Source: Phycisphaerales bacterium
Lineage (GTDB): Bacteria; Planctomycetota; Phycisphaerae; Phycisphaerales; UBA1924
Assembly: GCA_016709445.1 (NCBI GenBank)
Contig: JADJMV010000009.1
Coordinates: 62,001-126,000 of the forward strand
Reading direction: 5' to 3'
DNA: 64,000 nt
Numbering within the stretch: the stretch's first letter is position 1; every line of letters starts with the position of its first letter. Of the stretch, positions 17,859 through 27,295 are shown piece after piece. The notes under the pieces were generated by a model. The model was not told the DNA's origin, searched no databases, and saw only the letters and a program-made list of their open reading frames with translations. The position numbers were made by a program, and so were the translations under genes.

Positions 17859-18845
17859 ATGAAAGCCGGACCGGCAAACATCAAACGCATCCTGGTCACG
17901 GGCGGGGCCGGCTTCCTCGGCTCGCACCTGTGCGATCGGCTCGTGGCGTCGGGCCACGACGTGATCTGCGTGGACAACTTCTTCACGAGCCAGAAGCGGA
18001 ACGTCGCCCACCTGCTCGGTCGGCCCAACTTCGAACTCATCCGCCACGACGTGACGCACCAGATCTACCTCGAGGTCGACGAGGTCTACAACCTCGCCTG
18101 CCCGGCCGCACCGGGTCACTACCAGTACAACCCGATCAAGACGATGAAGACCTCGGTCCTCGGTGCGATCAACGTCCTTGGCATGGCCAAACGATGCCGC
18201 GCCAAGGTGCTGCAGGCTTCGACAAGCGAGGTCTACGGCGATCCCGAGGTGCACCCCCAGCCCGAGACCTACCGCGGCGCGGTCAACCCCATCGGACCGC
18301 GGGCCTGCTACGACGAGGGAAAGCGGGCCGCCGAGACGCTCTTTTTCGACTACCACCGACAGAACAGGGTCAACATCCGGGTCGCCCGCATCTTCAATAC
18401 CTACGGCCCCCGCATGCACCCCTTCGACGGACGGGTGGTCAGCAATTTCATCCGTCAGGCGCTCGCGGGCACCGACCTGACGATCTTCGGCGACGGCTCC
18501 CAGACCCGCTCCTTCTGCTACGTCGACGACCTGATCGACGGCCTCATGAAACTCATGGACGGCCCGGATGAGTTCATCGGGCCCGTCAACATCGGCAACC
18601 CCCACGAGTTCACCGTCCTGCAACTCGCCGAGGAGGTGCGTCGATTGACCGAATCCTCCTCCCAGATTGTCCACAAGCCGCTCCCCGCCGACGACCCCCG
18701 CCAGCGTTGCCCGGATATCACGCTCGCCGCCGCCCGCCTGGACTGGAAGCCGACGGTCGAACTGCGGCAGGGGCTGGAGCGGACCATCGCCTGGTTCCGC
18801 GCGATCGACATCAACGACTACCGGGCCCCGACCCCCAACTACTAG
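17859..18845 (+). CDS. UDP-glucuronate decarboxylase (UDP-xylose synthase)
   Basis: Short-chain dehydrogenase of 328 residues that converts UDP-glucuronate to UDP-xylose for envelope or exopolysaccharide synthesis. Seen: Rossmann NAD motif GGAGFLGSHLCDRL near residue 14, the UXS signature NLACPAAPGHYQYNPIKT near residue 85, catalytic Ser/Tyr/Lys as STSEVYG and ACYDEGKR near residues 120 and 150, and NTYGPRM. The ATG at 17859 directly precedes the nucleotide-binding strand. The next gene encodes a related epimerase/dehydratase, suggesting a small sugar-nucleotide cluster. Confidence 0.92.
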   Translation: MKAGPANIKRILVTGGAGFLGSHLCDRLVASGHDVICVDNFFTSQKRNVAHLLGRPNFELIRHDVTHQIYLEVDEVYNLACPAAPGHYQYNPIKTMKTSVLGAINVLGMAKRCRAKVLQASTSEVYGDPEVHPQPETYRGAVNPIGPRACYDEGKRAAETLFFDYHRQNRVNIRVARIFNTYGPRMHPFDGRVVSNFIRQALAGTDLTIFGDGSQTRSFCYVDDLIDGLMKLMDGPDEFIGPVNIGNPHEFTVLQLAEEVRRLTESSSQIVHKPLPADDPRQRCPDITLAAARLDWKPTVELRQGLERTIAWFRAIDINDYRAPTPNY

Positions 18846-18866
18846 GACGGGAAGGAGCCGCGCCGC

Positions 18867-19784
18867 ATGCGTGTCGCCCTCACCGGTGCCTCCGGATTCC
18901 TGGGCTCCGCCTTCGCCCGTGAACTCTCCGCCGCCGGCCACCTCGTCACCGGCCTTGTCCGTCCCTCCAGCCGACGCGACCACATCGAGGCCGTCGTCGA
19001 TCGTTTCGTCGTCGGCGATCAGGCCGACCCGACATGCTGGCCGGACCTGCTCGACGGCGCCGAGTGCGTGATCCACAACAGCCTCGACTGGTCGTCGATG
19101 CGCCCCGAACCCCCGGACCTCGGGGCCCACCTGGCGACAAATCTCGCAGGCTCCCTCCTCCTCCTCCGGGACTCAGCCCCCCGCCAGTTCGTCTTCGTCA
19201 GCTCGATGGCCGTGTACCACGAGATCCTGCCCCGCCCCGTCGGCCCCCATGGCCTCGCCCTGGTCGACGAGGATCACCCACTCCGCCCTCGGAACGAGTA
19301 CGGGGCGTACAAAGCCGCGATCGAGTCCCACCTCTGGGCGGCCCATCTCGGCGACGGCCGACACACCTGCGCCATCCGGCCATGCGCCGTTTACGGCATC
19401 GACCCCCGCCTCGAGCGGTCCCACGGCTTCCAGGTCGTGCAGGAGCTTCGCCGCTCGGGCGCCTACTCCAAGCCGGGCGGGCTCAACTTCGTCCACATCG
19501 ACGATGTCGCCCGCGCCCTCGTCGCCACCGTCGGCAATCCGGCCGCCGCGGGCAGGGTCTACAACCTCGTCGATTGCCACGCCCTCCACGCCGACTGGGC
19601 GGCGATGGCCGCCGAAGTGCTCGGGATCCAGCCCGACATCGCCGTCAATGAAGCAGATCGGCCCGCCCACGCGTTCAGCAAGGCCGCCGCCGCAACCCTT
19701 GGCGTCCGCCTCGACAGGGGGCACGCCGGAATCCTCGCACACCTCCGCGAGCTGATCAGCGTGCTCGACCAGGCGTCGCCATGA
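18867..19784 (+). CDS. NAD-dependent epimerase/dehydratase family protein
   Basis: A 305-residue extended short-chain dehydrogenase. Seen: GASGFLGSAFARELSAAGH at the N-terminus (NAD-binding GxxGxxG), VSSMAVYHE, the catalytic YGAYKAAIE (Tyr-xxx-Lys near residue 147), and NFVHIDDVARALV toward the C-terminus. The substrate is probably a nucleotide sugar or a related hydroxy-ketone but cannot be named. GGAAGGAG lies ahead of the ATG. Its stop overlaps the start of thpR by ATGA, so expression is likely coupled. Confidence 0.82.
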   Translation: MRVALTGASGFLGSAFARELSAAGHLVTGLVRPSSRRDHIEAVVDRFVVGDQADPTCWPDLLDGAECVIHNSLDWSSMRPEPPDLGAHLATNLAGSLLLLRDSAPRQFVFVSSMAVYHEILPRPVGPHGLALVDEDHPLRPRNEYGAYKAAIESHLWAAHLGDGRHTCAIRPCAVYGIDPRLERSHGFQVVQELRRSGAYSKPGGLNFVHIDDVARALVATVGNPAAAGRVYNLVDCHALHADWAAMAAEVLGIQPDIAVNEADRPAHAFSKAAAATLGVRLDRGHAGILAHLRELISVLDQASP

Positions 19785-20359
19785 GCGAGCGCGGACGAAC
19801 GCTCCGTCTGTTCGTCGCGGCCTATCCGCCCGTCACGACAGTCCAGCATCTGCAGACGCTCCGTGCGCAGCTGCTCGCGAGCGGGCTCCGCGTGGTGCCC
19901 GACAAGCAGGTCCACCTCACTCTGCACTTCATCGGGCCCACGCTCCCGGGAGATCTCGACGCCATCGCCGAGGGCGTGCGGGCCTCCTGCTCGGGGATCC
20001 ACCCCTTCTCCCTCCGCCCGATCGCGATCCGCACGCTGCCCGGTTCGGGCGAGCCGAGGGTGCTCGCCGCCGAGACCGACGCGCCCGAGGCGGTGATGAA
20101 ACTGCACGGCCGGCTCGCACACCGCCTCGCCGGGGCGCCGCTCCCAGATCCGTCCCGGCGATACCTGCCTCACCTCACCCTCGCCCGCCTGTTTCCGGGG
20201 GGCCAGCCCCCCCGACTCGACGAACCCATCTCATGCGACCCCTTCGCAGTCGAGCGTGTGTGGCTGATGCGGAGCGTGCTCAAGCCCGGCGGCGCCGAGC
20301 ATGCTCCTCTCGAAGCGTTTCGACTGGATGGCGGCCTCGATCGTCAACCTGCCCCGTAG
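19781..20359 (+). CDS. thpR: RNA 2',3'-cyclic phosphodiesterase
   Basis: A 2H phosphoesterase of 192 residues that opens 2',3'-cyclic phosphates on RNA and has been linked to RNA ligation or repair. Seen: the two HxT motifs HLTLHFIG near residue 46 and HLTLARLF near residue 127, with the surrounding LRLFVAAYPP start typical of ThpR/LigT. The ATG overlaps the previous stop by four bases. The 3' end overlaps the converging sirtuin gene by 16 bp. Confidence 0.88.
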   Translation: MSERGRTLRLFVAAYPPVTTVQHLQTLRAQLLASGLRVVPDKQVHLTLHFIGPTLPGDLDAIAEGVRASCSGIHPFSLRPIAIRTLPGSGEPRVLAAETDAPEAVMKLHGRLAHRLAGAPLPDPSRRYLPHLTLARLFPGGQPPRLDEPISCDPFAVERVWLMRSVLKPGGAEHAPLEAFRLDGGLDRQPAP

Positions 20360-21096
20360 ATCGCCTCGACGAGCCGTGGCACCAGTTCCCCGGCCCGGCC
20401 CAGCATCGAGATGTCCACCAGCTCGCTGACCGGGGTTGGCTCGAGATTGATCTCGATCGCCACGACGCTCCGGGACTGCGCCAGCTCCACGAATCCCGCC
20501 GCCGGGTATACCAAAGCGCTCGTCCCGATCGAGAGCACCGCGTCGCATGCCGCGAGTGTCTGGAACGAACGACGCATGGCCGGCTCCGGCAGGTCTTCTC
20601 CAAACCAGACGACTCCTGGCCGGTAGAGCCCACCCGCCTCCGACGGCATCGGGTATTGCGGGAGAGGGAGCGGAAGATCCCGGCGTTCCCGCCCCGTCAC
20701 CGTGCACCGCCACGTGTGGAGCGAGCCGTGCAGCTCCACCACGTCCCCGTTCCCGGCCCGCTGGTGCAGCCGGTCGACGTTCTGCGTCAGCACGGTGAAC
20801 TGGCCACCCGCCGAGCGGAGCCGGTGCTCCCATGTCGCCAGCGCGCGGTGCGCCGGATTGGGCTGGCACAGAAGGACGTCCCGCCGCCGCTCGTCATACC
20901 AGCGGCTGACCAGCCCAGGGTGCCTTCGGAACGCCTCGGGCGTGGCGAGCCGCCTCACATCGTGTCGGTCCCAGATGCCCGACTGCCCCTCCCGAAAGGT
21001 CGGCACGCCGCTCTCGGCACTAACCCCGGCGCCGGTCACCACCACCACCCGGTGCACGCCCCTGAGCATCTCCGCCGCCCGGCGTATCGGGTCCAT
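20344..21096 (-). CDS. Sirtuin-type NAD-dependent deacylase, zinc site missing
   Basis: Removes acyl groups from lysines using NAD. Seen: GAGVSAESGVPTFR, TQNVDRLHQRAG, catalytic His in VELHGSLHTW, VWFGEDLP and IGTSALVYPAAGF, all standard sirtuin motifs in 250 residues. A WYDERR segment near residue 66 matches the Tyr-x-x-Arg signature of SIRT5/CobB-like (class III) enzymes, which prefer succinyl and malonyl lysine. Unusually, the zinc-ribbon region contains only one Cys (WRCTVTGRE) where four are normal, so it probably does not bind the structural zinc. Its activity is therefore open. Divergent from the S10 gene at 21196. Confidence 0.88.
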   Translation of the reverse strand: MDPIRRAAEMLRGVHRVVVVTGAGVSAESGVPTFREGQSGIWDRHDVRRLATPEAFRRHPGLVSRWYDERRRDVLLCQPNPAHRALATWEHRLRSAGGQFTVLTQNVDRLHQRAGNGDVVELHGSLHTWRCTVTGRERRDLPLPLPQYPMPSEAGGLYRPGVVWFGEDLPEPAMRRSFQTLAACDAVLSIGTSALVYPAAGFVELAQSRSVVAIEINLEPTPVSELVDISMLGRAGELVPRLVEAIYGAG

Positions 21097-21195
21097 GCAG
21101 GCACCTCCGGATCATCCTATCCGCTCTCGGCTCCGCCCCACGACACACCACGCCGCCCGCGGTTGGTATCCTGCCCACCCACAAGGAGATGCCCG

Positions 21196-22744
21196 ATGAA
21201 GAGCCGGAGCTGGGGTTGGGTCGTTGCCGCTCTGTGTGTCGTCGCCGCCGCGGCCCCGGCGATGCAGGATTCCTCCGCGAACGAACAGGGCAGTGGGGGC
21301 TTCGGGCGCCGCTACCTCCGTGACCCACCACACCATCTCCATAACCGGCGCGGACGGTGCGCGGGAAATCAGCTACACCGCCACCGCAGGATACATGCAA
21401 CTGCCCGACTACCAGGGCAAGCCTCGGGCCAATGTGTTCTTCGTCGCCTACACCCGGGACGGATTGGACGACGCCTCGACCCGCCCGATCACCTTTGCCT
21501 ATAACGGCGGACCGGGCTCTTCCAGCGTCTGGCTGCATCTCGGCGCCCTCGGGCCGCGCCGCGTCGACATGGGCCCCGAGGGCTTCCCGCCCAAGCCGCC
21601 CTACCGCCTGCTCGAGAATGACCAGTCATGGCTCGACCTGACCGACCTGGTCTTCATCGACCCCGTCGGCACGGGCTACAGCCGCCCGGTGGAAGGGCAG
21701 GACGACAATCAGTTCCACGGGCTCGAAGAAGACATCTCCTCCGTGGGCGATTTCATCCGACTCTGGACCACGAGGAACCAACGCTGGCCCAGCCCGAAGT
21801 TTCTGGCCGGCGAGAGCTACGGCACCACGCGGAACGCCGGCCTCGCCAACTACCTCCAAGAGAACCACGGCATGTACATCAGCGGCATCGTCATGATCTC
21901 GACGGTGCTCAATTTCCAGACGCTCGAGTTCGATCAGGGCAACGACACCGCATACTGGCTCTTCCTGCCGACCTACGCCGCCACCGCCTGGTACCACAAG
22001 GCCCTCGACCCCGACCTGCAGGCCATGCCGCTCGAGAAGTTCCTCCACGAGGTCGAGGCGTTCGCCTGCGGCGACTACCTGCTCGCGCTCGCAAGGGGGG
22101 ACCGGCTCTCGACCGATGAACGCAGAGAGATCGCCGCCCGAGTCGCACGTTATACCGGGCTCTCGACCGAGTATGTCGAGCAGTCGGACCTGCGACTCAA
22201 GATCTTCCGCTACACCAAGGAGTTGCTCCGGGGCCGCGACCTCAGCGTGGGTCGGCTCGACAGCCGGATCACGGGTGTCGATGCCGACCAGGCCGGCGCC
22301 GGCAGCGAGTTCGACCCGAGCATGTCGGCGATCTCCGGCCCCTATACCGCGCTCCTCAATGAGTATGTCCGCAGCGACCTCGGCTATACCAACGATGCGC
22401 CGTACGAGATACTCACGGGACGCGTGCACCCATGGAACTATTCCGGGGCGACCAATAGCTACGTCAATGTCGCCCCAAGGCTCCGCGACGCGATGCTCCA
22501 CAACCGCAATCTGCGTGTCTTGTTCGCCAGCGGCTACTACGACCTGGCCACCCCCTATTTCGCCACCGAGTACACCATCGCCCACCTCGGCGTCGACCCC
22601 GCCCTCCGCGGCAACCTCCGCGAAGCCCACTTCGAGGCCGGCCACATGATGTACATCCGCGAGGCCGATCTCCGCGCGCTCAAGCAGGCCGTCGCCGCCT
22701 TCTACCGGGAAACCCTTGAGGCTCCCCCCGCCCCGCAGCCCTGA
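21196..22744 (+). CDS. Exported serine carboxypeptidase (S10 family), frameshifted
   Basis: Removes C-terminal residues from peptides outside the cytoplasm. Seen in one frame from ATG 21196: a signal peptide MKSRSWGWVVAALCVVAA. Seen in another frame from about 21302: the catalytic body with YNGGPGSSSVWLHLG, nucleophile Ser in AGESYGTTRNAGLAN, Asp in SGYYDLATPYF and His in AGHMMY. The two parts join if one G is removed from the five-G run at 21295-21299. A start at 21224 would give a body without a signal peptide. Total would be about 515 residues, a normal length. Either a sequencing error or an inactivating insertion. Known planctomycete homologues carry a signal peptide. Confidence 0.85.
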
Positions 22745-22795
22745 CTTCTCCTGCCGAGCCTTCACGACGGCGGGATTTCGCGGTAGACTCCCCGC

Positions 22796-23512
22796 GTGGA
22801 AGGCGCGAGCCGACAAACGCTCATCCTCTCCGATGGCGGCCTACCCGCCCTCGTCGCCGCCGCCATCGAGGCGGAAAGGTCCCTCGCCGAGGGTGGGGGG
22901 GGAGCCATGCTCCTGCCTTGGGCATCTCTTCCCGCGGCCCAGGCCGAACAGCAGGCCGCGGCCCACGCTCAGGCCCGCTTTTTCCGCTTCCAGGTCCTCG
23001 AGGATGTCAGCCCGACACCGATCCCCAGCCGCGCCCATGGGGCGTCGCAGACCATGCTGCTCGTCGCCGCCGCCGAGGCGGCGTCCCGCCATGGATGCGA
23101 ACGCGTCGTCTGGCCCCTGCAGTTCCACAGCGATCACGAGACGATCGGCCGGCACATCGAGGCAATCGCCGGCGCCGTCGATCGGGCCCAGCTCGTCGGC
23201 CGCCTGGCGATGCTCGACACGCCCCCGGGGGCCGAAGCCGTGCCCGTCGAGGTCCCCCTGGTGGACCTGACCGACGCGCAGCTCGCTGATCTCGTCGTCG
23301 ATCTGGATGCGCCGGCCTACCTCGCGTGGTGGTGGCGAAGGCTGAGCGACCCCGGCGCCGAACTCGCCGCCGAACAGGAGCGTGGGCCCTGGCTCGCCGC
23401 GCTGCGCAACGCGGGGTGGATCCGGCAGGAGCCCTCGCCGGCCGTCGCCCGCGCAGAACCCGCCCTCGCGGCGGACCAGGTACCGACCGGTACCCACGCA
23501 GCCGGGGTCTAG
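22796..23512 (+). CDS. QueC-like (7-cyano-7-deazaguanine synthase-like) degenerate protein
   Basis: A 238-residue protein with the outline of the PP-loop ATPase QueC but without its catalytic residues. Seen: LILSDGGLPALVAAAI where QueC has the ATP loop SGGxDS, ARFFRFQVLED, MLLVAAAEAASRHGCERVVW, and VPLVDLTDAQLADLVVDL resembling the QueC segment 'PLxxLTKAExVxLG'. The C-terminal zinc cysteines are missing. Start is GTG at 22796. I infer a diverged, probably non-catalytic paralogue; the family assignment rests on the order of weak motifs and is tentative. It precedes proS by 11 bp. The window also holds tgt, the later enzyme of queuosine synthesis, but not next to it. Confidence 0.55.
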   Translation: MEGASRQTLILSDGGLPALVAAAIEAERSLAEGGGGAMLLPWASLPAAQAEQQAAAHAQARFFRFQVLEDVSPTPIPSRAHGASQTMLLVAAAEAASRHGCERVVWPLQFHSDHETIGRHIEAIAGAVDRAQLVGRLAMLDTPPGAEAVPVEVPLVDLTDAQLADLVVDLDAPAYLAWWWRRLSDPGAELAAEQERGPWLAALRNAGWIRQEPSPAVARAEPALAADQVPTGTHAAGV

Positions 23513-23523
23513 ACTTCGGCCCT

Positions 23524-25359
23524 ATGGCCTCCACACCCACCGCACCGACATCCTGGTCGCCCCGCACCCGCTCCCGCGGCGAGATCGCCCGCTGGAGCCG
23601 GACGATGATCCCCACCCTCCGAGAAGCGCCCGCCGAGGCCACCACGCCGAGCCACCGGCTGCTGCTCCGGGCGGGATATATCCGTCAGGTGGCCGCCGGC
23701 GTCTACGACTACCTGCCCCTCGCATGGCGTTCGCTCACCAAGATCGCCCAGATCGTGCGCGAGGAAATGAACGGCGCGGGCGCCAGCGAGATGCTGATGC
23801 CGGCCCTCGTCGCGATGGAGCTGTTCGAGGAGACCGGACGGGCCCAAGACTATGGCGACGACCTCTTCCGCCTCAAGGACCGCCACGGCCGTCCGACCGC
23901 CCTCGGCCCGACGCACGAGGAGGTCATCACGGCCTTTCTCCGCGACGCCGTGACCAGCTACCGCCAACTGCCGCTGGCGCTCTACCAGATCCAGACCAAA
24001 TTCCGCGACGAGCCCCGACCCCGCGCCGGACTGCTGCGCTGCCGCGAATTCATCATGAAGGATGCCTACTCCTTCCACCTCAACGTCGAGGGTCCAGGCG
24101 GCCTGAATGAGACCTACGACGCGATGTACAAGGCCTACTGCAACGTATTCAGTCGCTGCGGGCTCGATTTCACGGTCGTCGAGGCCGAGAGCGGGCCCAT
24201 CGGCGGCTCGGCCAGCCACGAGTTCATGGTCAACTGCGAGACCGGTGAGGACACCATTCTCCGGTGCCCCGCCTCGGGGTATGCCGCCAACGTGGAGAAA
24301 TGCGAGATCGGTGCGCGAGCCTGGTCTTTCGAGGGTGCCGCCGCCGCGCCTCTGGCCAAGGTCCACACCCCGGGAATGCCGGGGATCGAAACCGTCGCCT
24401 CCTTCCTCGGCGTCGAAGCCGCCGGCATGCTGAAGACGATCGTCCTCGAGCCCGCGCCGGGGGTCGATAGCGGGGGGGTGGCTTGGGTGCTCGCCGTCGT
24501 GCGCGGAGACCACGAGGTCAATACCGGAAAGGTCCGAGACGCGATCGGGTTCAAGGTCGTCCTCGCGGACGAGAAGAAGGCCCGGGCCGCCGGATTCGCC
24601 ATCGGGTATGTCAGCCCCCGGGCCGCGGCCGCGGCCCCCGGTGGGGCACTCCTGGTCGTCGATCCCGATGCCGCGCAAGGCGACCTCGCCTGGGCGACCG
24701 GAGCCGACGAACCCAACCACCACGTCACCGGCTTCTCTTGGAGCCGAGACCTCGGCGCCCCCACGGCCGACGCGCGTTATGTAAAGGTCGCCGACGCCCG
24801 AAACGCCGTGGTCGGCGACCCCTCACCCCGAGCAAAGGGCTCCACGCTGGTCGCCCAGAGGGGGCTCGAGACCGGGCACATCTTCAAACTCGGCACCAAG
24901 TACTCCGATGCCATGGGCTTTGCCGTCATGGATGAGGGACAGCAGAAAAGCAGCGTCATCATGGGCTGCTACGGCATCGGTGTCAGCCGGACCATGGCCG
25001 CGTGCGTCGAGATGAGCCACGACGAGAACGGCATCATCTGGCCCGCGGCTATCGCACCCTACCACGCCCTGCTCGTCCTGATGAAGCCGGCCGACGCCGA
25101 GCACGCCCGCGTCGCCGAGTCCCTGGCCGGTGAACTCGCGGACGCCGGCCTCGACGTCCTCATCGACGACCGGGACGAACGCCCGGGCGTCAAGTTCAAG
25201 GACGCGGACCTCGTCGGGCTGCCCGTCCGCATCACCATCGGCGAGAAGGCCCTGGCAGCCGGCGGCGTCGAGCTCAAGGGACGGCGCGACCCCGGGAAGG
25301 GAGAGGTGGTCCCCCTCGACCAGGTCCGCGAACGTTGCCTGGCAGCGCTGACAGCATGA
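23524..25359 (+). CDS. proS: Prolyl-tRNA synthetase, bacterial type
   Basis: Charges tRNA-Pro. Seen: 611 residues; class II motif 1 region GVYDYLPLAWRSLTKI, motif 2 TKFRDEPRPRAGLLRCREFIMKDAYSF (key residues F-R-E, RxGLLR, FxMKD), an inserted YbaK-type editing domain (about residues 240-400) and motif 3 in GCYGIGVSRTMAACVE, followed by the anticodon-binding domain. This is the long ProS type with a cis-editing domain that clears Ala-tRNA-Pro. ATG at 23524 is chosen because the longer frame would overlap the upstream gene and lacks homology-like sequence. Confidence 0.96.
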   Translation: MASTPTAPTSWSPRTRSRGEIARWSRTMIPTLREAPAEATTPSHRLLLRAGYIRQVAAGVYDYLPLAWRSLTKIAQIVREEMNGAGASEMLMPALVAMELFEETGRAQDYGDDLFRLKDRHGRPTALGPTHEEVITAFLRDAVTSYRQLPLALYQIQTKFRDEPRPRAGLLRCREFIMKDAYSFHLNVEGPGGLNETYDAMYKAYCNVFSRCGLDFTVVEAESGPIGGSASHEFMVNCETGEDTILRCPASGYAANVEKCEIGARAWSFEGAAAAPLAKVHTPGMPGIETVASFLGVEAAGMLKTIVLEPAPGVDSGGVAWVLAVVRGDHEVNTGKVRDAIGFKVVLADEKKARAAGFAIGYVSPRAAAAAPGGALLVVDPDAAQGDLAWATGADEPNHHVTGFSWSRDLGAPTADARYVKVADARNAVVGDPSPRAKGSTLVAQRGLETGHIFKLGTKYSDAMGFAVMDEGQQKSSVIMGCYGIGVSRTMAACVEMSHDENGIIWPAAIAPYHALLVLMKPADAEHARVAESLAGELADAGLDVLIDDRDERPGVKFKDADLVGLPVRITIGEKALAAGGVELKGRRDPGKGEVVPLDQVRERCLAALTA

Positions 25360-25410
25360 TTCATTCTCCGCGATCGTCCAGAATATTTGCGGGCACCCAG
25401 ACCTTTCTTA

Positions 25411-25437
25411 TTGACTTCGTCGATGGGCGCATAAGCT
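25411..25437 (+). promoter_or_regulatory. Possible promoter of the DUF2156-GNAT gene
   Basis: TTGACT (25411-25416) is followed after 15 bases by TAAGCT (25432-25437), in a local AT-rich patch of the 178-bp gap between proS and the next gene. The -35 match is good; the spacing and -10 match are weak. Nothing else was seen in this gap. Confidence 0.3.
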
Positions 25438-25537
25438 CAATTGACGGCGCCGGCGAGCGGCCTGGAGGTCGACACGCCGGGCAGGGACTCGGGGTGGCTT
25501 CCCCCGCCCCATCGGAGGTAGGCAATTACGCCGCCGC

Positions 25538-27094
25538 ATGGACGATGACAAAGTGGGGCTCCTCTCGAGCCTCACGCCGATTCGGCTGACGGATAAGCCG
25601 ACGTTCGACCTCGCCTTCACCTCCCTCAAGCAGCCCATTTCCGACTACTCCTTCGCCTGCACCTTCATGTGGGCCGAGGCGTTGAAGGTCTCCTGGGCAC
25701 TCATCCACCGCCATGTCTGCGTCTTCGCCAACGGAGCGGAAGACCTGACCATGCTCACCCCGCCGATCGGCCTCCCGGGTGCCGGAACCGACGAATTCCG
25801 CCGGGCCGTGGGGGACTGCTTCGAGATCATGGATGAGTACAACGACCCTCGCGGCGGCTGCGAGCGGTCCCGAATCGAGTACGTCTCCGACGAACTCCTC
25901 GAACGGTTCAGCGAGGCCTCGCCCTTTCCCCTTAGCGCCTCCCCCCTTTGGGGCGACTACGTCTACGACACCAAGCGGCTGGTGACTCTGGAGGGCGGCG
26001 ACCTCAAGTCCAAACGCCACGCCCGATCCAAGTTTCTCCGCGAGTTCCCCTCCGTCCGCTCCGAATCGATGGGAGAGGAGCACCTCGACCGCTGCCAGGC
26101 CCTCCTCGAACGCTGGGCCAACCACGGCGATGCCACCCACGAGGGCGAGGTCAACGACGCCCACCTGGGCACCGATATCCTGCGCAACAAGGACCTCGTC
26201 GCGACCTCCCGCCTGCTCCGCTCCTTCCGCGAACTCGGCCTGAAGGGCATGGTCGTGCTCGTGGGCGATCAGGTCGCCGGATTCACCCTCGGCTCCGGGC
26301 TCTCGCCCATGCAGTCCTTTGTGCTCGCGGAGAAGACCTCGCCCGAGTTCCCGGGCTGCCCGCAGTACATCTTCTCCGAATTCTGCCGCACAGAACTGGC
26401 CACCTACCCCGAGTGCAACGCGGGCGACGATTGGGGCATCCCGACGCTCCGCTTCACCAAGCAGAGCTACCGCCCCGTTCGCCTGCTCAACAAGCACGTG
26501 CTCGCGCGGCAGGCTCTGCCCGCCGCCGTCCACGTCCCGGGCATATCGATCCCCGAAATCGCCCGCGAAACGGCATCACCCCCCGTCCCGCCCCACAAAG
26601 CCCCCCTGCCGATGGACCTCATCATCCGCTCCGCGACCGTCGAAGATCTGGACGCCCTGGTTGGTCTCGAGCATGATTGCTTCGACAGGCCCGAAGAGCG
26701 CTTCACCCGCCGCCAGATCAGAGCCTTGGTCCAGAACCCCAGAGCCCGGGTCTTGCTCGCCGAATCCGGCGGAACCGTCGCGGGCTGGGCGGTCGGCCTG
26801 ATCCGGCAGCACCGCCGCTGGACGAGCGGCCGAATCTACGCCGTCGGGGTCCACAACCAGGCCCGAGGCCGCGGCATCGGACGCCGCCTCACCGAACATC
26901 TCCTGGAGGTCTTCCGCGAGCGTGGGATCGAACGGGTCTACCTCGAGGTCCGCGAAGACAACGACACCGCGCTCGGGCTCTACGCCGCGCTCGGTTTCCA
27001 GCCGATCCGTCGCCTCCCGGCCTATTACGGCCCCGGGGTCGATGGGGTGAGCTGTCGGGCCATGCTCCACCGGCCGGCTGCCGAGCTCCAGTAG
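25538..27094 (+). CDS. DUF2156 domain fused to a GNAT acetyltransferase
   Basis: A 518-residue two-domain protein. Residues 1 to about 330 match the DUF2156 fold (two GNAT-like halves, related to the lysyl-phosphatidylglycerol synthase catalytic domain): SDYSFACTFMWAE, KSKRHARSKFLREFP, MVVLVGDQVAGFTLG. Residues about 360-510 form a RimI-like GNAT domain with LIIRSATVEDLDALVGLE, the acetyl-CoA loop NQARGRGIGRRLTEHLLE and VREDNDTALGLYAALGF. The fusion suggests that one protein both recognises and acyl-modifies a target, but the substrate is unknown. No membrane helices. The ATG at 25538 is the natural start. Confidence 0.78.
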   Translation: MDDDKVGLLSSLTPIRLTDKPTFDLAFTSLKQPISDYSFACTFMWAEALKVSWALIHRHVCVFANGAEDLTMLTPPIGLPGAGTDEFRRAVGDCFEIMDEYNDPRGGCERSRIEYVSDELLERFSEASPFPLSASPLWGDYVYDTKRLVTLEGGDLKSKRHARSKFLREFPSVRSESMGEEHLDRCQALLERWANHGDATHEGEVNDAHLGTDILRNKDLVATSRLLRSFRELGLKGMVVLVGDQVAGFTLGSGLSPMQSFVLAEKTSPEFPGCPQYIFSEFCRTELATYPECNAGDDWGIPTLRFTKQSYRPVRLLNKHVLARQALPAAVHVPGISIPEIARETASPPVPPHKAPLPMDLIIRSATVEDLDALVGLEHDCFDRPEERFTRRQIRALVQNPRARVLLAESGGTVAGWAVGLIRQHRRWTSGRIYAVGVHNQARGRGIGRRLTEHLLEVFRERGIERVYLEVREDNDTALGLYAALGFQPIRRLPAYYGPGVDGVSCRAMLHRPAAELQ

Positions 27095-27295
27095 GAGAGG
27101 TCAGCTCGGGAGTGGGCAGCCTCGGAACGACCCCCGTCGCCCGCTTCGGCCCAGGAGAGCGGGGCAATTTGACATAACATGTATTATAGGACCTTGGATC
27201 CGGCGCTCGCGCCGCCCGGGGAGCACCCAGCAGATCACAGACCGGGGCGAGAGTGGGATCCCACCGCCGGCCCGGGAGCCCGTACGCTTCACGCC

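Noticed and set aside
27169..27187. TTGACA followed by TATTAT before the FHA-PP2C gene
   Set aside because: The spacing is only seven bases, too short for a sigma70 promoter; an AT-rich patch, but no promoter can be called.
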